Source: Rhyacophila brunnea
Taxonomy: Eukaryota > Arthropoda > Insecta > Trichoptera > Rhyacophilidae
Direction: 5' to 3'
Length of the DNA stretch: 64,000 bases
Assembly: GCA_022495005.1 (NCBI GenBank)
Contig: JAGYXB010000825.1
Coordinates: forward strand, 868,001 to 932,000
The notes below the pieces were generated by a model that worked only from the letters and a program-made list of their open reading frames with translations, was not told the origin of the DNA and ran no database searches. Shown here in pieces: positions 21,359 through 32,116 of the stretch (position 1 is its first letter; each line of letters begins with the position of its first letter). The position numbers and the translations under genes are program-made.

Positions 21359-21625
21359 AACTAGAGTATATGCTTCATAGCTTTGCACTCCGGCTCTAGG
21401 ATGGAAATAATGCAATATGTTCTAAAACAATTTTTTACATAATTATTATCTATTTATTTTCTTATTAATACATATTATATTAATACATATGAATATCATT
21501 TAATCTAATTTTATGCTAGGTAATCAGGCAAATAGGCGTATCAGTGTAGTAAAAATTGCAAAAAAAGTGTAACGTTATAAAACGTACACTCTACTAGGGC
21601 TTCATTACACCAGCAGGCTCGCAGT

Positions 21626-22592
21626 CAACGTTCCCTCTAATTTTTCTATTATGTGCGCGGATCATCAAAGCATCTGAGCAGTGGCGTAACTAAGATTGAT
21701 GTCACCCAGTGCGGTAAATTGACAACCCCCTCCTCACACAAACACACTTACAATATTTTTTCATTAAAATTTATATTTTTAAGGTATTTATTAATTTCAG
21801 TGATTTTATATAATAATACCACTAACAACGAAAAAAAATAGTCTTGTAATTTATCCCATATCGATATTTGACGCACAAAATTAGCATTTTTTTCAATTAA
21901 TGTATTTGTAATTCGTCAAAAAAATCTTTTTTAATGACTGCATTAATGCATTCGACAAATTCGAACGCATAATTTTTAATTCGCCAGCTTCCGGGAATAT
22001 CTGTGTATTTATATACATGATTAATTATTATGAATATCTTGTACAGATAGCAAAGGAGCATTGATTTTTATTGCCAATAGTACGAGTACATTATCAATTA
22101 ACACTTTGACTAGATCGCTACCAGATTTTATGCGCTCACGATCTCAATCCCATTCTTTCGTTCTTCGGGTGTTTCCGTCATTATTTTCAAAAGTCCACTT
22201 ATTTTCAAATTTTTCTATTTCGTAACAGCATCCCGGTGTACTTTTTGACTTAAATCCCATTTTAAAAGATACAACCTTCATCCAATTCACTTCTTTCCAG
22301 ACGTGAATTCTCCTTGCATATTTGCCGCGGAGCATGATGCATTCGACACAATCATCTGTTGACGAATAAACAAATATATCACCAATTCTTCTTTTTTGCG
22401 AATGCATTGAAGATGGCATTTCTGTTTCGACGATTTCAGAGAGCCGTTCCAATTTGAATTTATTCTAGGATTTCTTCTTAATGATCGCATTTGAAATATC
22501 ACATACACTCCTTTTTGGGGAAAGGAAACTTTCTTTTACACTATTTTTGTGTGAGGACTGTGCGGGGGATGAAAACATGTGAGGGAATATTG
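21626..22592. mobile_element. hAT element with perfect 8-bp TSD
   Basis: CTCGCAGT occurs at 21618-21625 and 22593-22600. Between them the ends are CAACGTTCCCTCTAATTTTT and, reversed, CAATATTCCCTCACATGTTT, which are imperfect hAT-like TIRs. The interior includes CAGTGGCGTAACTAAGATTG at 21675, itself a typical hAT-type end, so a second fragment may be nested. Minus-strand frames at 22144-22508 (up to 102 codons) have no domain I recognise. Confidence 0.7.
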
Positions 22593-22600
22593 CTCGCAGT

Positions 22601-23299
22601 CGCGACGGTTCTGTTCACCATATAATATACCTACATCTACATACATACTTGAGAAAAAGACAATCCATAATATTATTATCTGAGTGGACTTTGCAATGTT
22701 TTATATTTTAACACGTAAAATAATATGTAAATGAAATACTCTAGCTCTATTTAACACTAGCTGTCCATCAAAATTAATGTTTGAAAACCAAATCAGCTGT
22801 GATCTTTCATATTTAGTTCAAGGCGCTGAAATATTTTTTTTTACCAAAAGCAATAAAATTTATATCACCTCTAACCGGCGGGTATTTATTTTAGAAAAGG
22901 TATAAGTACCTACATAAAAAATGATGAGCTTTATAATATCATATTATTATTAAAACCATTGAAATTCTTCGTGATATGTCATACTTAACTATGTTCGTTT
23001 TAAATTATACGACGAACAGGGACGTATTCAAAACTTGGTATAGCTCCATACTAAGCGTATATAATATTTGCGGTAATACCTTTTAGAACTCAAGTGTGTG
23101 TGTAGAGTCCTTCATTTCGGGTAGGTACTTCGATGTATTGGTGAGTGAGATACATTGTAACGGGCACCAATTGATAACACAGATGTTTATTTTATAATTC
23201 CGCGCAGAATTATGTGTTATTACACTAAATCATGGACAAGCATTGATCTTATTACAATTACATTTAAAGAGGTCTTAGAATAGGCACCGCACTGTCGTT
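22601..23299. other. Unrecognised AT-rich interval
   Basis: No gene or recognised repeat is seen. Confidence 0.4.
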
Positions 23300-23499
23300 A
23301 TTACAACGTTTTATTAGCTAGTATTTTTTTGTCCGGTAGTTCTTTATCCGGTACAAATCTTGCAATCGATTTTTAACTAACTTCCCGACTAGCTAGACAT
23401 TTGAAACTTTCAGAACACGATGCCAATGCATTTTTTTTAATACTTGTAGCCATCTTTACGTAGAATTGAATTCATTTTCAGTTAATTCTGTTTTGTATG
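23300..23499 (+). mobile_element. MITE A copy d (5' half)
   Basis: It starts TTACAACGTTTTATTAGCTA and runs to TTCATTTTCAGTTAATTCTG then TTTTGTATGA, where foldback E2 takes over. This suggests E2 inserted into MITE A, whose right half was then lost. Confidence 0.8.
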
Positions 23500-24744
23500 A
23501 TAAATGGCCCACGTGCTCGTCGTAGGTCAAATTTGAGTTTTTATTGTATTTTCAAACCATGATCCTGGACACTCCTTAAACGTTGTAGATAATCTATTTA
23601 TATAATTTTGAAGCCTTATTATCCTTTATAGTTATTTTAAACATTTGATGACTGCATAAAGTATTTTTGTTACATAAAATGGTATTCTTTTAAACCTCTC
23701 GCTCTAATGTTTTAGAATATAGTCATATTTCGGTACATAACTGTGCAGTGGTGTTAAGATTTTTTACATTTATTAATTTTTCAACGCATTTATACAACCA
23801 TTAGTATAATTTATTACGTGATATTTTTTGTAAAATATTCACGATAAAAAATTATATTGATAATCTCTGTGATCCCAAATTTGACAAGAATTAGGCATTT
23901 TATTATTCAAAAAATGGGCAAGATTAACACATTTGAAGATGATTCTAAAGATACTTATTATAAGCTATGTTTTTGACCATTCAAGTGTGATAAACATCTT
24001 ATGAATAATGATTGCTTTATAATAATTATTGACCTAAGAAAAAGGTAATGTTGTTTTGAAATACGCCATTTCTTTTGTCATCTACTTGAACATTACATTC
24101 TACTTTAATTATAGTTTGTCAATTTATGGCTATGGCCGTATGTTGTAGCTTAACTACTAGGGAATGACAAAAGAAATGGCGTATTTCAAAAAAACACTAC
24201 CTTATTCTTAGGTGAATAATTGTTATAAAGCAATCATTATTCATAAGATGTTTATCACACTTAAATGGTCAAAGACATAGCTTATAATAAGTATCTTTAG
24301 AATCATCTTCAAATGTGTTAATCTTGCCGATTTTTTGAATAATAAAATGCCTAATTCTTGTCAAATTTGGGATCACAGAGATTATCAATATAATTTTTTA
24401 TCGTGAATATGTTACAAAAATTATCTCTTTATAAATTATACTAATGGTTTTATAAATGCGTTTAAAAATTAATAAATGTAAAAAATCTTAACACCACTGC
24501 ACAGTTATGTACCGAAATATGACTATATTCTAAAACATTAGAGCGAGAGGTTTAAAAGAATACTATTTTATGCAACAAAAATACTTTATGTAGTCATAAA
24601 ATGTTTAAAATAACTATAAAAGATAATAAGGCTTCAAAATTATATAAATAGATTATCTACAACATTTAAGGAGTGTCCAGGATCATGGTTTGAAAATACA
24701 ATAAAAACTCAATTTTGACCTTCGACGAGCATGTCCCCCCTTAA
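23500..24744. mobile_element. Long foldback element E2 (arms about 0.58 kb)
   Basis: The left arm 23500-24081 (GGCCCACGTGCTCGTCGTAG … GAAATACGCCATTTCTTTTG) is the near-exact reverse complement of the right arm 24174-24744 (CAAAAGAAATGGCGTATTTC … GACGAGCATGTCCCCCC). The loop is about 92 bp and includes ATGGCTATGGCCGTATGTTG. The right edge abuts TTAA (24741-24744). Both arms match one half of E1 and E3, so it is a palindromic derivative of a TTAA-type MITE. If transcribed it could form a dsRNA of nearly 600 bp. Confidence 0.85.
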
Positions 24745-25770
24745 ATTGAACATGTACTTAGCACGTAAGAATTGTATCTAATTATAATAATAGTATGTCA
24801 GGAAAGAATATGATTGTGCCGAATAAAAGAGACGAAAGCCAAAGAAATTTTATATTAAGGAGAATGCAAAAAAATATGGCAACACTGCTCGATATAAAAA
24901 GTCAGTCTAGGGTCGCCATTTAAAGAGGGAACATCGGCCCCACGACTCGGAGAGTAAAACAATTACAAATCGAGCATGGAAGTGAAAAATGGGATACGGA
25001 GTGAAAGGCCATAGATTAAGAGTTGTGAACGATAATACTTATTAATAACGAAACTAAAATTAAGAGCATAAAACATTTGGAATTGTAACTAACATGAGTA
25101 ATCTAAGAATATAAATCGACCAAAATAAAACGAGTTTCATTTAATCCTACCATGAAACAGATTTCAATTTAGTTTAATTTTTGTGAATCCCGGGTTCCAC
25201 CAACACCGTGAGCTAGCACATGACCCGGGATATCTCAGTAGGTACCTACGCACAAAAATTATTTATTCCGATTAAATTATAATTCTCTAATTTATTTGAA
25301 GTGGAACAAGTATATTGATGTGATTATATTGTTAAGAAAAAATCTTCATACCTTACTAATACGTACAATCCATTTAATCACATATCATTATTATTATTTT
25401 GAGTTTCTTCTAGTACAAAATTACTTATTTCTTTGCGTAGAAGCCGCCACATGGAGATAAATACACGATCCACTCATAACAATTTTCTTATTTCAACTAC
25501 ACATTACGTACTTAACATTTTTTTCATGTTATGCAATATGATTATTTTGAATTATAACCACGTTTTTTTAGTCTGCATAAATTACTTATCTCCATACCTT
25601 TTAGTGTTGTTATATTTGGTGAGAAAACACAGTGGGTGGATACTAACAAACTGCCCTTTTGCTCCCGGCGAATTCTCATACTTTTTGCAAGATTGGTTAT
25701 TATAAAATTGTACCTTTATAATTATTTTCCTTTTGACAGTTTCTCAAACAAGATTTTCCGACTAACTTTC
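24745..25770. other. Interval with a possible solo-LTR-like segment
   Basis: 24797-25206 starts TG and ends CA and holds ATATAAAAAGTCAGTCT (TATA-like, 24893) and AATAAAACGAGTTTC (polyadenylation-like, 25125). No matching direct duplication or partner LTR is seen, so this is only suggestive. A 90-codon frame at 25433 is hydrophobic and unrecognised. Confidence 0.2.
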
Positions 25771-26021
25771 TTCAAGGCATGCTCGCCTTTCATTCTATTG
25801 AAGCTCGTAGGTCACTTCTGTTTTTTCCCCTGCATTGTATAGTTTCCAACCCCGATATTCTGGAAAATTTGAATTATAATGCACCAGTCAATTACATGCG
25901 TGGTCGCAGCCATGACCTATTTTGGGTGAAAGCTGTTTCCACATGTCAGGTTCACCAGACACCAACATCGAGGGCTATGCGGCTGGTCAATACAGTCCCA
26001 AGATATGTAGACATTTTTTTT

Positions 26022-26140
26022 TCGACCATGTCCGATCCTAATAGGATCATATGGGCCTCCACACAGTAGAGGTTTGTATTAACAGATTTTGTTTTTTATG
26101 AGAAATGGATGTCAGCCACTTGCTCAACCTATTAGGTCCG
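26022..26140 (-). mobile_element. SINE1, 5'-truncated, with 12-bp TSD
   Basis: Only the 3' half is present (CGACCATGTCCGATCCTAAT … GCTCAACCTATTAGGTCC); the tRNA head is lost. GTAGACATTTTT flanks it at 26007-26018 and about 26141-26152. 5' truncation plus target duplication shows LINE-type target-primed insertion into the LINE copy 3 coding region. Confidence 0.85.
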
Positions 26141-26320
26141 TAGACATTTTTAGCGATGTATTATATTGTATTCTGTTTCTTAAATTCTATTTTATTGTTT
26201 AATTTGTATTTTTTTTAAATTATTATTGTTTTTTTATTTTATTTATTTTCTATAAAATTATTTATTGCTTTATTTTTTTTTTCTCTACCTTGTTTTTCTC
26301 TAGTTGATTAACTTGTACTT

Positions 26321-26735
26321 TTTACAACGTTTTTATTAGGTCTTATTCTTATTTGTCCGGTGGTTGTTTATCCAGTACAAATATTGGAATAGATTTTTAA
26401 CTAAACGACTAGCTAAACATTTGAAACTTTTAGAATATATCAGAACACGATGCCAATACATTCTTTTAATACTTTTAGCCATCTTTAAGTAGAATTGAAT
26501 TCATTTTCAGTTAATTCTGTTTTGGGGGTTTAAGGAGGTGGTCCTAGCAACTAAATTAATAATATATACGTGCGTTACTATGGAAATCAATATGAAATGT
26601 CAAAATGACATTTCAGTATTATTTCTATCAAGTACAATTTTTTTTGATCGTTTAAGCTAGTCAAGTCAAGTTTACATGATTCAACAGAAAATTTAAAATC
26701 GTTGTATATTAAAAGTTTTTTTATCTTGTAATTAT
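26321..26735 (+). mobile_element. MITE A copy e
   Basis: It starts TTTACAACGTTTTTATTAGG and ends TTATCTTGTAATTATTATTC, lies inside LINE copy 3 UTR, and lacks the middle TGAAAAGTTATTTC segment. It contains the small palindrome AAATGTCAAAATGACATTT. Confidence 0.85.
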
Positions 26736-26815
26736 TATTCTAAATGTCATGTTGTAAACGTCTTAAATTAATATTTTTTTATATGCTCAATGTGTGTTTT
26801 AAATAAACAAATAAA

Positions 26816-27113
26816 ATAAAAAAATCAATAAACATACCACATTATAAGCGTGAAGTTCGATATTTTTGACCGAAAATATGACGTTGTTAGAGCGACGCCT
26901 AGCGAGACAAAACGATACAACTGGATTCATGTAAGAGGAGCAGTCAGAAATAATAAGGATAACGATAATAAAATTATTAACTTTACCTCATATGATTCGT
27001 GCGCAGTATAAGATATCTCAATCTGCGCCATTTCAAGATTAAGTGTCACGAATCATGCAATTTAATTATTTAAATCCAGATAATTACCAAAATGGCACCA
27101 TTGAGATCTTTCC
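26816..27113. other. Unrecognised interval with a small hairpin
   Basis: ATGATTCGTG (26992) and CACGAATCAT (27046) form a 10-bp stem; no gene is seen. Confidence 0.3.
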
Positions 27114-27945
27114 TTAAAGGCCTACATGCTCAACGAAGGTCAACATGGAGATTTTATGGTATTATTATTATTACGATAAGTGAAGTAAGGAGTAATATCA
27201 TATTAACGCGCGTGTTTGAACATGTACCTAACGGAAAAAACGATTTTTTTTCGAGTTTGGTACATGTTCAAACACTCAGGTAACATGATCTTACTCTCTT
27301 CTTCAGTTATAGTTTGTCAATTTATGGCTACGGCCGTATGTTGTAGCCTAACTACTGGGAAGTGCCAGTAGAAATAATATCGTATTTCAAAAAAATATTA
27401 CCTTCTTCTTACGTCAATAATTATTATAAAAAAATCATCATTCGTAGAATGTTTTATTACATTTGAATGGTCAACGACATAGCTTATAATCAGTATCTTT
27501 AGAATTATCTTCAAATGTGGTAATCTTGCCCATTTTTTGAATAATAAAATGCCTAATTCTTGTCAAATTTGGGATCATAGAGATTATAAATATATTTTTT
27601 ATCGTAAATATTTCACTATAATAATGTCAATATAAATTTTACTAATAGTCTTATAAATGCGTTTAAAAATTAATAAATCTAAAAAATATTAACACCACTG
27701 CACATGGATGTACTGAAATATGATTATATTCTAAAACATTAGATCGAGAGGTTTAAAAGAATATTATTTTATGTAATAAAAATACTGTATGCAGTCATCA
27801 AATTTTAAAATAAATATAAAGAATAATAAGGCTTCAAAAATTATATAAATAGATTATCTATAACGTTTAAGGAATGTTCGGGCTAATGCTTTGAAAACAC
27901 CATAAAATCTCAATTTTGACCTACGTTGGGCATGTGGGCCGTTAA
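27114..27945. mobile_element. TTAA element E3 (right half preserved)
   Basis: The left end is TTAAAGGCCTACATGCTCAA and the right end (reversed) is TTAACGGCCCACATGCCCAA, both with TTAA. After a short left arm comes a central hairpin (CGTGTTTGAACATGTACCTA / GTACATGTTCAAACACTC), then ATGGCTACGGCCGTATGTTG and a long right arm matching E2. E1 plus E3 suggest that the complete family had long TIRs and this central segment. Confidence 0.75.
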
Positions 27946-29211
27946 GAGGTTCAATCTGTTATGAGGGAAAGATGTATGTAAATGTGATAGTGTCACTTCA
28001 TAACAAGACTGTCAAGTTGAAATTATGTACACGGAATATGCGCACAAAAGTCAATCACACTCTAAAGAAAATTAATAAAGAATCTACTTGCTCTTACGTT
28101 GCGGAAACAACTAAGCGCAACAAGTAAATCGTCATGCAATTAGCATATAAATATTTGTCGTGTGCGAGCATCCAAAAAAACTCATATCTAGATATTATTT
28201 TTTAATAAGTTTGTTTTCGTTGTTATAGGCAGACGATTTTAAAAACAGGTTCAAAATAATATACAAACCGATTGTCGAACGCCGACAGTCAATTCAGAAA
28301 AAAAAACCAACGACATCTGACTGCACAAATTGACATAATATCTCCCAAATTATCTCTCAGGCACAAATTTGCATAAAATATCACTTGCTCATCAAGACGC
28401 CATCTTGAAATCGATCAATTTTTTCCCAACCGTTTGAAACGTCTTTATCGGATCATCGATTTTTTAGACGCTAAGTGATTTAGCTCTTTCGCAACGATTG
28501 TTGTTTAGTAATCAATGCCAATCCTATTAAGCTCATCTCACACATGTTCTGACAATATATTATTATTAATAATACAATAGATAACATTTTGTTATACAAT
28601 AAACACTCAGTATTATTTTTTGCAATACTAGTCAAAAGCTTTTCAAATCGATGGTAGCTAGCTACACTGTAGGGCAGTATTTACTCGTAGGTAACACATG
28701 TTACTCGAGACTCGTAGCCCACAACAATCAGGCCGTGACAAGTAACTGTAAGCTTCGATGGTTGAGCTATTTATTGCTCATACTTCGAATACAATATAGT
28801 AAACTGGTTGTAGAAATTAATAATGAGTGTGCGTATTAAAATAAACGATAATAATTTGATCTAATTCTGCAATTTAAAATCTCCATTTATTACAAAAATT
28901 CAAAGATAATCACTACTATCATAATTCGCAATTCAGTGCCACTGCCTAAATATAGTCGGACTTTGCGAAGAGTAGGTACTGAAAATCCTGTGAAAAAAAC
29001 TTTTATTTATCACATTTAAATAGCATGCTAATTACATCGAATGGCCGCCTGATCATTACGCGCTAGGTGCGTCTTTAACGTCCAATGACTTAAGCGGTTG
29101 TCCACTCGCCGAACAAAATGTCTAGCCGCTAGCGGGTCTAGCCCATTTCTTTTTCATCTGCTAGCGATTTCTATTATATTGCGTTTCTTTATCTATTGGT
29201 TTATTTTTAGC
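27946..29211. other. Gene-free AT-rich interval
   Basis: No gene or recognised repeat is seen; a 62-codon frame at 28651 has no recognisable content. Confidence 0.4.
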
Positions 29212-29442
29212 TCATTCCGCGTTATGCCCAATAGTCCATGTGTCACACGCATACGTGAGCACTAGTAAAATACATTTGTTGAACACTTTTCGCTTAAGAC
29301 ACAATGGGAGGTCACGTTTGAAAATACAAACCAGGCGGTCAAATGCACTCCATGCCAGATTGGTTCTACGAGCGATCGCGTTACAGGTAATATTGTTATT
29401 AAACATATAGGAAAAAGACCCTTTCGTCTGTATGTTTACCAT
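29212..29442 (-). pseudogene. LINE reverse-transcriptase C-terminal fragment
   Basis: The minus-strand frame contains ARRTNLAWSAFDRLVCIF, then LPLCLKRKVFNKCILLVLTY and DTWTIG. This corresponds to the I.LAW.AF..L…F…LP.CLKRKVF..C.LPVLTYG.ETW stretch of insect non-LTR reverse transcriptases, just after the catalytic domain. The expected G of LTYG is A and E of ETW is D. The 77-codon fragment has no upstream catalytic part and no recognisable tail. Confidence 0.7.
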
Positions 29443-29691
29443 AAAATTTTTGAAATATTCTTCTATCTGTAAAATATTTAAAATGATGTATGGTTAATAG
29501 CATAATTTTATATAGATAAGCGAATAATTTTGACTATTATGTATTTAGGGTTTAATAAGTTTAATTGAATTTTAAAATCTAGCTAGCGCCTTCTGCAAAA
29601 TGTATTAATGAAAACAAATAAGTGTTAATTAACTATTTCTTTTATTCAACGAATAATTCACAAGATTTAAGAATGTACCATACCAATTATT

Positions 29692-29845
29692 GAACATACA
29701 TAATTTTGAAAAACACTTCTGAGAAAATATATTATAACCAATAGAAAAAATCTTTTTGAAAAAAGTAAGCCACCCGGCTGTATTGAATCGAACCAGTATC
29801 TCTTGCGTTTACGCCATCTCCGCGTTACATCATAAAAATATTGGA
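29692..29845 (-). mobile_element. SINE3 copy, left member of a head-to-head pair
   Basis: On the minus strand a tRNA-like head (A-box-like GGAGATGGCGTAAACGC, B-box GGTTCGATTC) is followed by GGTGGCTTACTTTTTTCAAA, AGATTTTTTCTATTGGTTAT, AATATATTTTCTCAGAAGTG and ATTATGTATGTTC. The 3' body matches 30069-30142 on the other strand. Confidence 0.6.
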
Positions 29846-29974
29846 GAAATCCGTGACGTCGGTTAGTAATTGAATTAGTAGGTACCTACTTTGATTTACC
29901 GATCGCCAATAGTAGCTTGATTTGGAAGAACGAACGCTAATGAGCAAGTAATAAAAGGCCAATAGTTACAGTTT

Positions 29975-30142
29975 GTCGTCATTAGTATGTTACCTCGTAG
30001 CATAGTGAATAATGCGCGGATCGGGGCGTAAATCCAGGATGTGCAGGCTAGATTCCTGCCGAGTGTCTAACTTTTTTCAAAAAGATTTTTTCTATTGGTT
30101 ATAATATATTTTCTTAGAAGTGTTTATCAAAATTATGTATGT
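29975..30142 (+). mobile_element. SINE3 copy, right member of a head-to-head pair
   Basis: A tRNA-like head (GTTACCTCGTAGCATAGTGA as A-box side, GCAGGCTAGATTCCTGCC as B-box arm) leads into TCTAACTTTTTTCAAAAAGA and the body TTTTTTCTATTGGTTATAAT … AAATTATGTATGTTC. The 75-bp body is the inverted copy of the one at 29692-29767. Confidence 0.6.
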
Positions 30143-30225
30143 TCACAAATAAGTATGACTGACAAAGTTTAGTGTAGACTATTTATATCAAATCTTAACA
30201 GCCTACCTCCACCACTCATCACTGC
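30140..30225 (-). repeat. Element H end fragment
   Basis: AATAAGTATGACTGACAAAG then TTTAGTGTAGACTATTTATA and CTTAACAGCCTACCTCCACC is the reverse of the H terminus seen at 37092-37160 and 39745-39820. Confidence 0.6.
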
Positions 30226-30787
30226 AGTCAAGTCGCCTTCATATTATAACTTCCAGAATAACGGTTTACATTATAGGGTGAGATCGTGTCGCAATATAGC
30301 TATAACCTATTAACATCTGATATAGTTTGTTTAGTCCTTAAAAAGACGGGCTGTAATCAGATACAAAATAATCAAGAGATCTATACATTTACCAAATTAA
30401 AAAAAAATAAGTACCTTCTTACAGAAGCAAATAATAATGATAGAATAATCAGGTACGTTATCTGCTAATATATCAAGCATTCATCTAGCATGATGATATT
30501 AACAATATTTAAATATCTAAACGTCTCGGTGGCTGTCCAAGTATTAGAAATATCTTCATTAAGTTCTGTCAATCAACGGCAGGTGTACCAACTCCAGTTT
30601 GGATTTGGATTTCGTACTAACTCATCGAGCTATCTTACTATTACATTTTGTTTTTCATTCTATACTAATTACTATGCTCTCGAATGCTGCGGTAAATGCA
30701 GTAGCGTTCTAATCATGTCTACATAGTGTACTACAGCGGGTACAAAAAATAAACTATGGAACAGACAAGTCTAACTTGAAGTATGCT
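30226..30787. other. Unrecognised AT-rich interval
   Basis: Two short frames (60 and 78 codons) have no recognised domain; nothing else is seen. Confidence 0.35.
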
Positions 30788-31011
30788 ATAATTCTTCTTC
30801 TTCTACTTCTTCCAGCCGCTATAGTCCTATGTGGGACTAGACCTCCTCCAGAATTTGCATTTTTTTTTTTTTTACATATAGTGAACATTACAAATTATTA
30901 ATTCAAGACATTCACAACATGACATTTTTAAGCAAAGAAATATTAATAAAACAGTGTATATATAAAAAAAATAGATCAGCATTAAACAGTAGAAAAGTGT
31001 AAATACAAAAA
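30788..31011 (-). mobile_element. LINE 3' tails (two fragments)
   Basis: 30788-30860 read on the minus strand ends CACATAGGACTATAGCGGCT then GGAAGAAGTAGAAGAAGAAG, the usual insect LINE ORF2 stop region and AAGAAG tail. 30870-31011 holds AATTCAAGACATTCACAACA, the CR1/jockey-type 3' UTR signature also at 11860, 26745 and 34895 (in varying orientation). Confidence 0.5.
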
Positions 31012-31494
31012 AATAATTACAAGATAAAAAGAACTTTTTATATACTTACCACGTTTGAATCATATAAACTTGACAATTCTATGTATTAATAAAAACTTTT
31101 TATTGAACTTGATAGAAATACTGAATAAATATTATAGAATACAGAAATGTCATTTTGACATTTCTTATTGATTTCCATAGTAACTCACGTATATATTAAT
31201 AATTTAGTCACTTGGACCCCAGACCCCTAGCAACCAATAATAGTGTTTTACTTTTTACGGATTTCTTCCGAAATAACTTTTCATTCAAAACAGAATTAAC
31301 TGAAAATTAATTCAATTCTACTTAAAGATGGCTAAAAGTATTAAAAGAATGCATGGGTATCGTGTTCTGATATATTCTAAAAGTTTTAAATGTCTAGCTA
31401 GTCGGTAAGTTAGTTAAAAATCGATTGCAAGACTTGTACTGGATAAACAACCACCGGAAAAACAAGAATACGACGTAATAAAAACGCTGTAAAA
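31012..31494 (-). mobile_element. MITE A copy f
   Basis: Near full length, AATAATTACAAGATAAAAAG to AAAAACGCTGTAAAATAGTA, with reversed internal landmarks (GGACCCCAGACCCCTAGCAA, AAAATCGATTGCAAGACTTG). It carries a duplicated AGAATACAGAAATG segment near 31135. Confidence 0.85.
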
Positions 31495-31508
31495 TAGTAA
31501 TAAATATA

Positions 31509-31721
31509 GTTAAGCGTTGGACTATCACGCCGTAGGTCCCAGGTTCGAATCCTGGGTCTGGCAAGTACACATATTGTTTTTCAATTTGTTTGTGAGTCAG
31601 GGTATGGACCTAATAGGTTGAGCAAGTGGCTGACATCCATTTCTCGTAAAAAACAAAATCTGTTAATACAAACCTCTACTCTGTGGAGGCCCATATGATG
31701 CTATTAGGATCGGACATGGTC
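31509..31721 (+). mobile_element. SINE1, head partly truncated
   Basis: It starts within the tRNA-like head (AGTTAAGCGTTGGACTATCA), retains B-box GGTTCGAATCCTGGG and the full body to GGATCGGACATGGTC. A further 40-bp scrap (CGCGGCTTGAAATCCGGGTC) lies at 31751-31790. Confidence 0.85.
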
Positions 31722-31815
31722 TTAATAATAATTACATTATAATTAATTCCCACGCGGCTTGAAATCCGGGTCTGGCAAATTCACATATTGGCTGTAGCTA
31801 TATCGGCAATAGCTA

Positions 31816-31950
31816 GTAAATAGTTCACACTAAACTTTGTCAGTCATACTTATTTGTTTAATACAATTTGCAAAGGTTGCTGGTTAGTTTTTTTTTTAAT
31901 TCAATTAAACTCTGCCTAAACCAAACTATAATAGTTTAGATATGCTATGG
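31816..31950 (+). repeat. Element H fragment
   Basis: AATAGTTCACACTAAACTTT then TCAGTCATACTTATTTGTTT and AACTCTGCCTAAACCAAACT matches H at 39760-39910. Confidence 0.6.
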
Positions 31951-31974
31951 GCTATCATACAAATAATTTCAAAT

Positions 31975-32116
31975 AAATTCAGTATTCTATATTTATTCTG
32001 TATTTCTATCAAGTACATTTTTTTTGATCGTTTAAGCTAGTCAAGTCAAGTTTGTATGATTCAACAAAAATTTAAAAACGTTGTATATAAAAAGTTCTTT
32101 TTATCTTGTAATTATT
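31975..32116 (+). mobile_element. MITE A copy g (3' end only)
   Basis: TTTCTATCAAGTACATTTTT, GATCGTTTAAGCTAGTCAAG and AAAAACGTTGTATATAAAAA then TTATCTTGTAATTATT reproduce the family's right end. Confidence 0.8.

Larger units (their letters stand above)
25770..26830 (+). pseudogene. CR1/jockey-type LINE 3' end (copy 3) with SINE and MITE inserted
   Basis: The frame from 25779 reads MLAFHSIEARRSLLFF, then SNPDILENLNYNAPVNY and RLVNTVPRYVDIF, matching copy 1 (HSLESRRSLL, SNPGVLMNLN, RLVNALPKDIEIF). After the SINE (26022-26140) it resumes SDVLYCILFLKFYFIV and stops. The 3' UTR continues to 26320, is broken by MITE A (26321-26735), and resumes ATGTCATGTTGTAAACGTCT to about 26815. The catalytic part of ORF2 is absent. 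Confidence 0.65.

Noticed and set aside
24797..25206. Solo LTR
   Set aside because: TATA-like and polyadenylation-like strings with TG/CA ends, but no duplication or partner; too weak to call.
25433..25705. 90-codon hydrophobic frame as a membrane protein
   Set aside because: AT-rich codons give hydrophobic residues by chance; no conserved features were seen.
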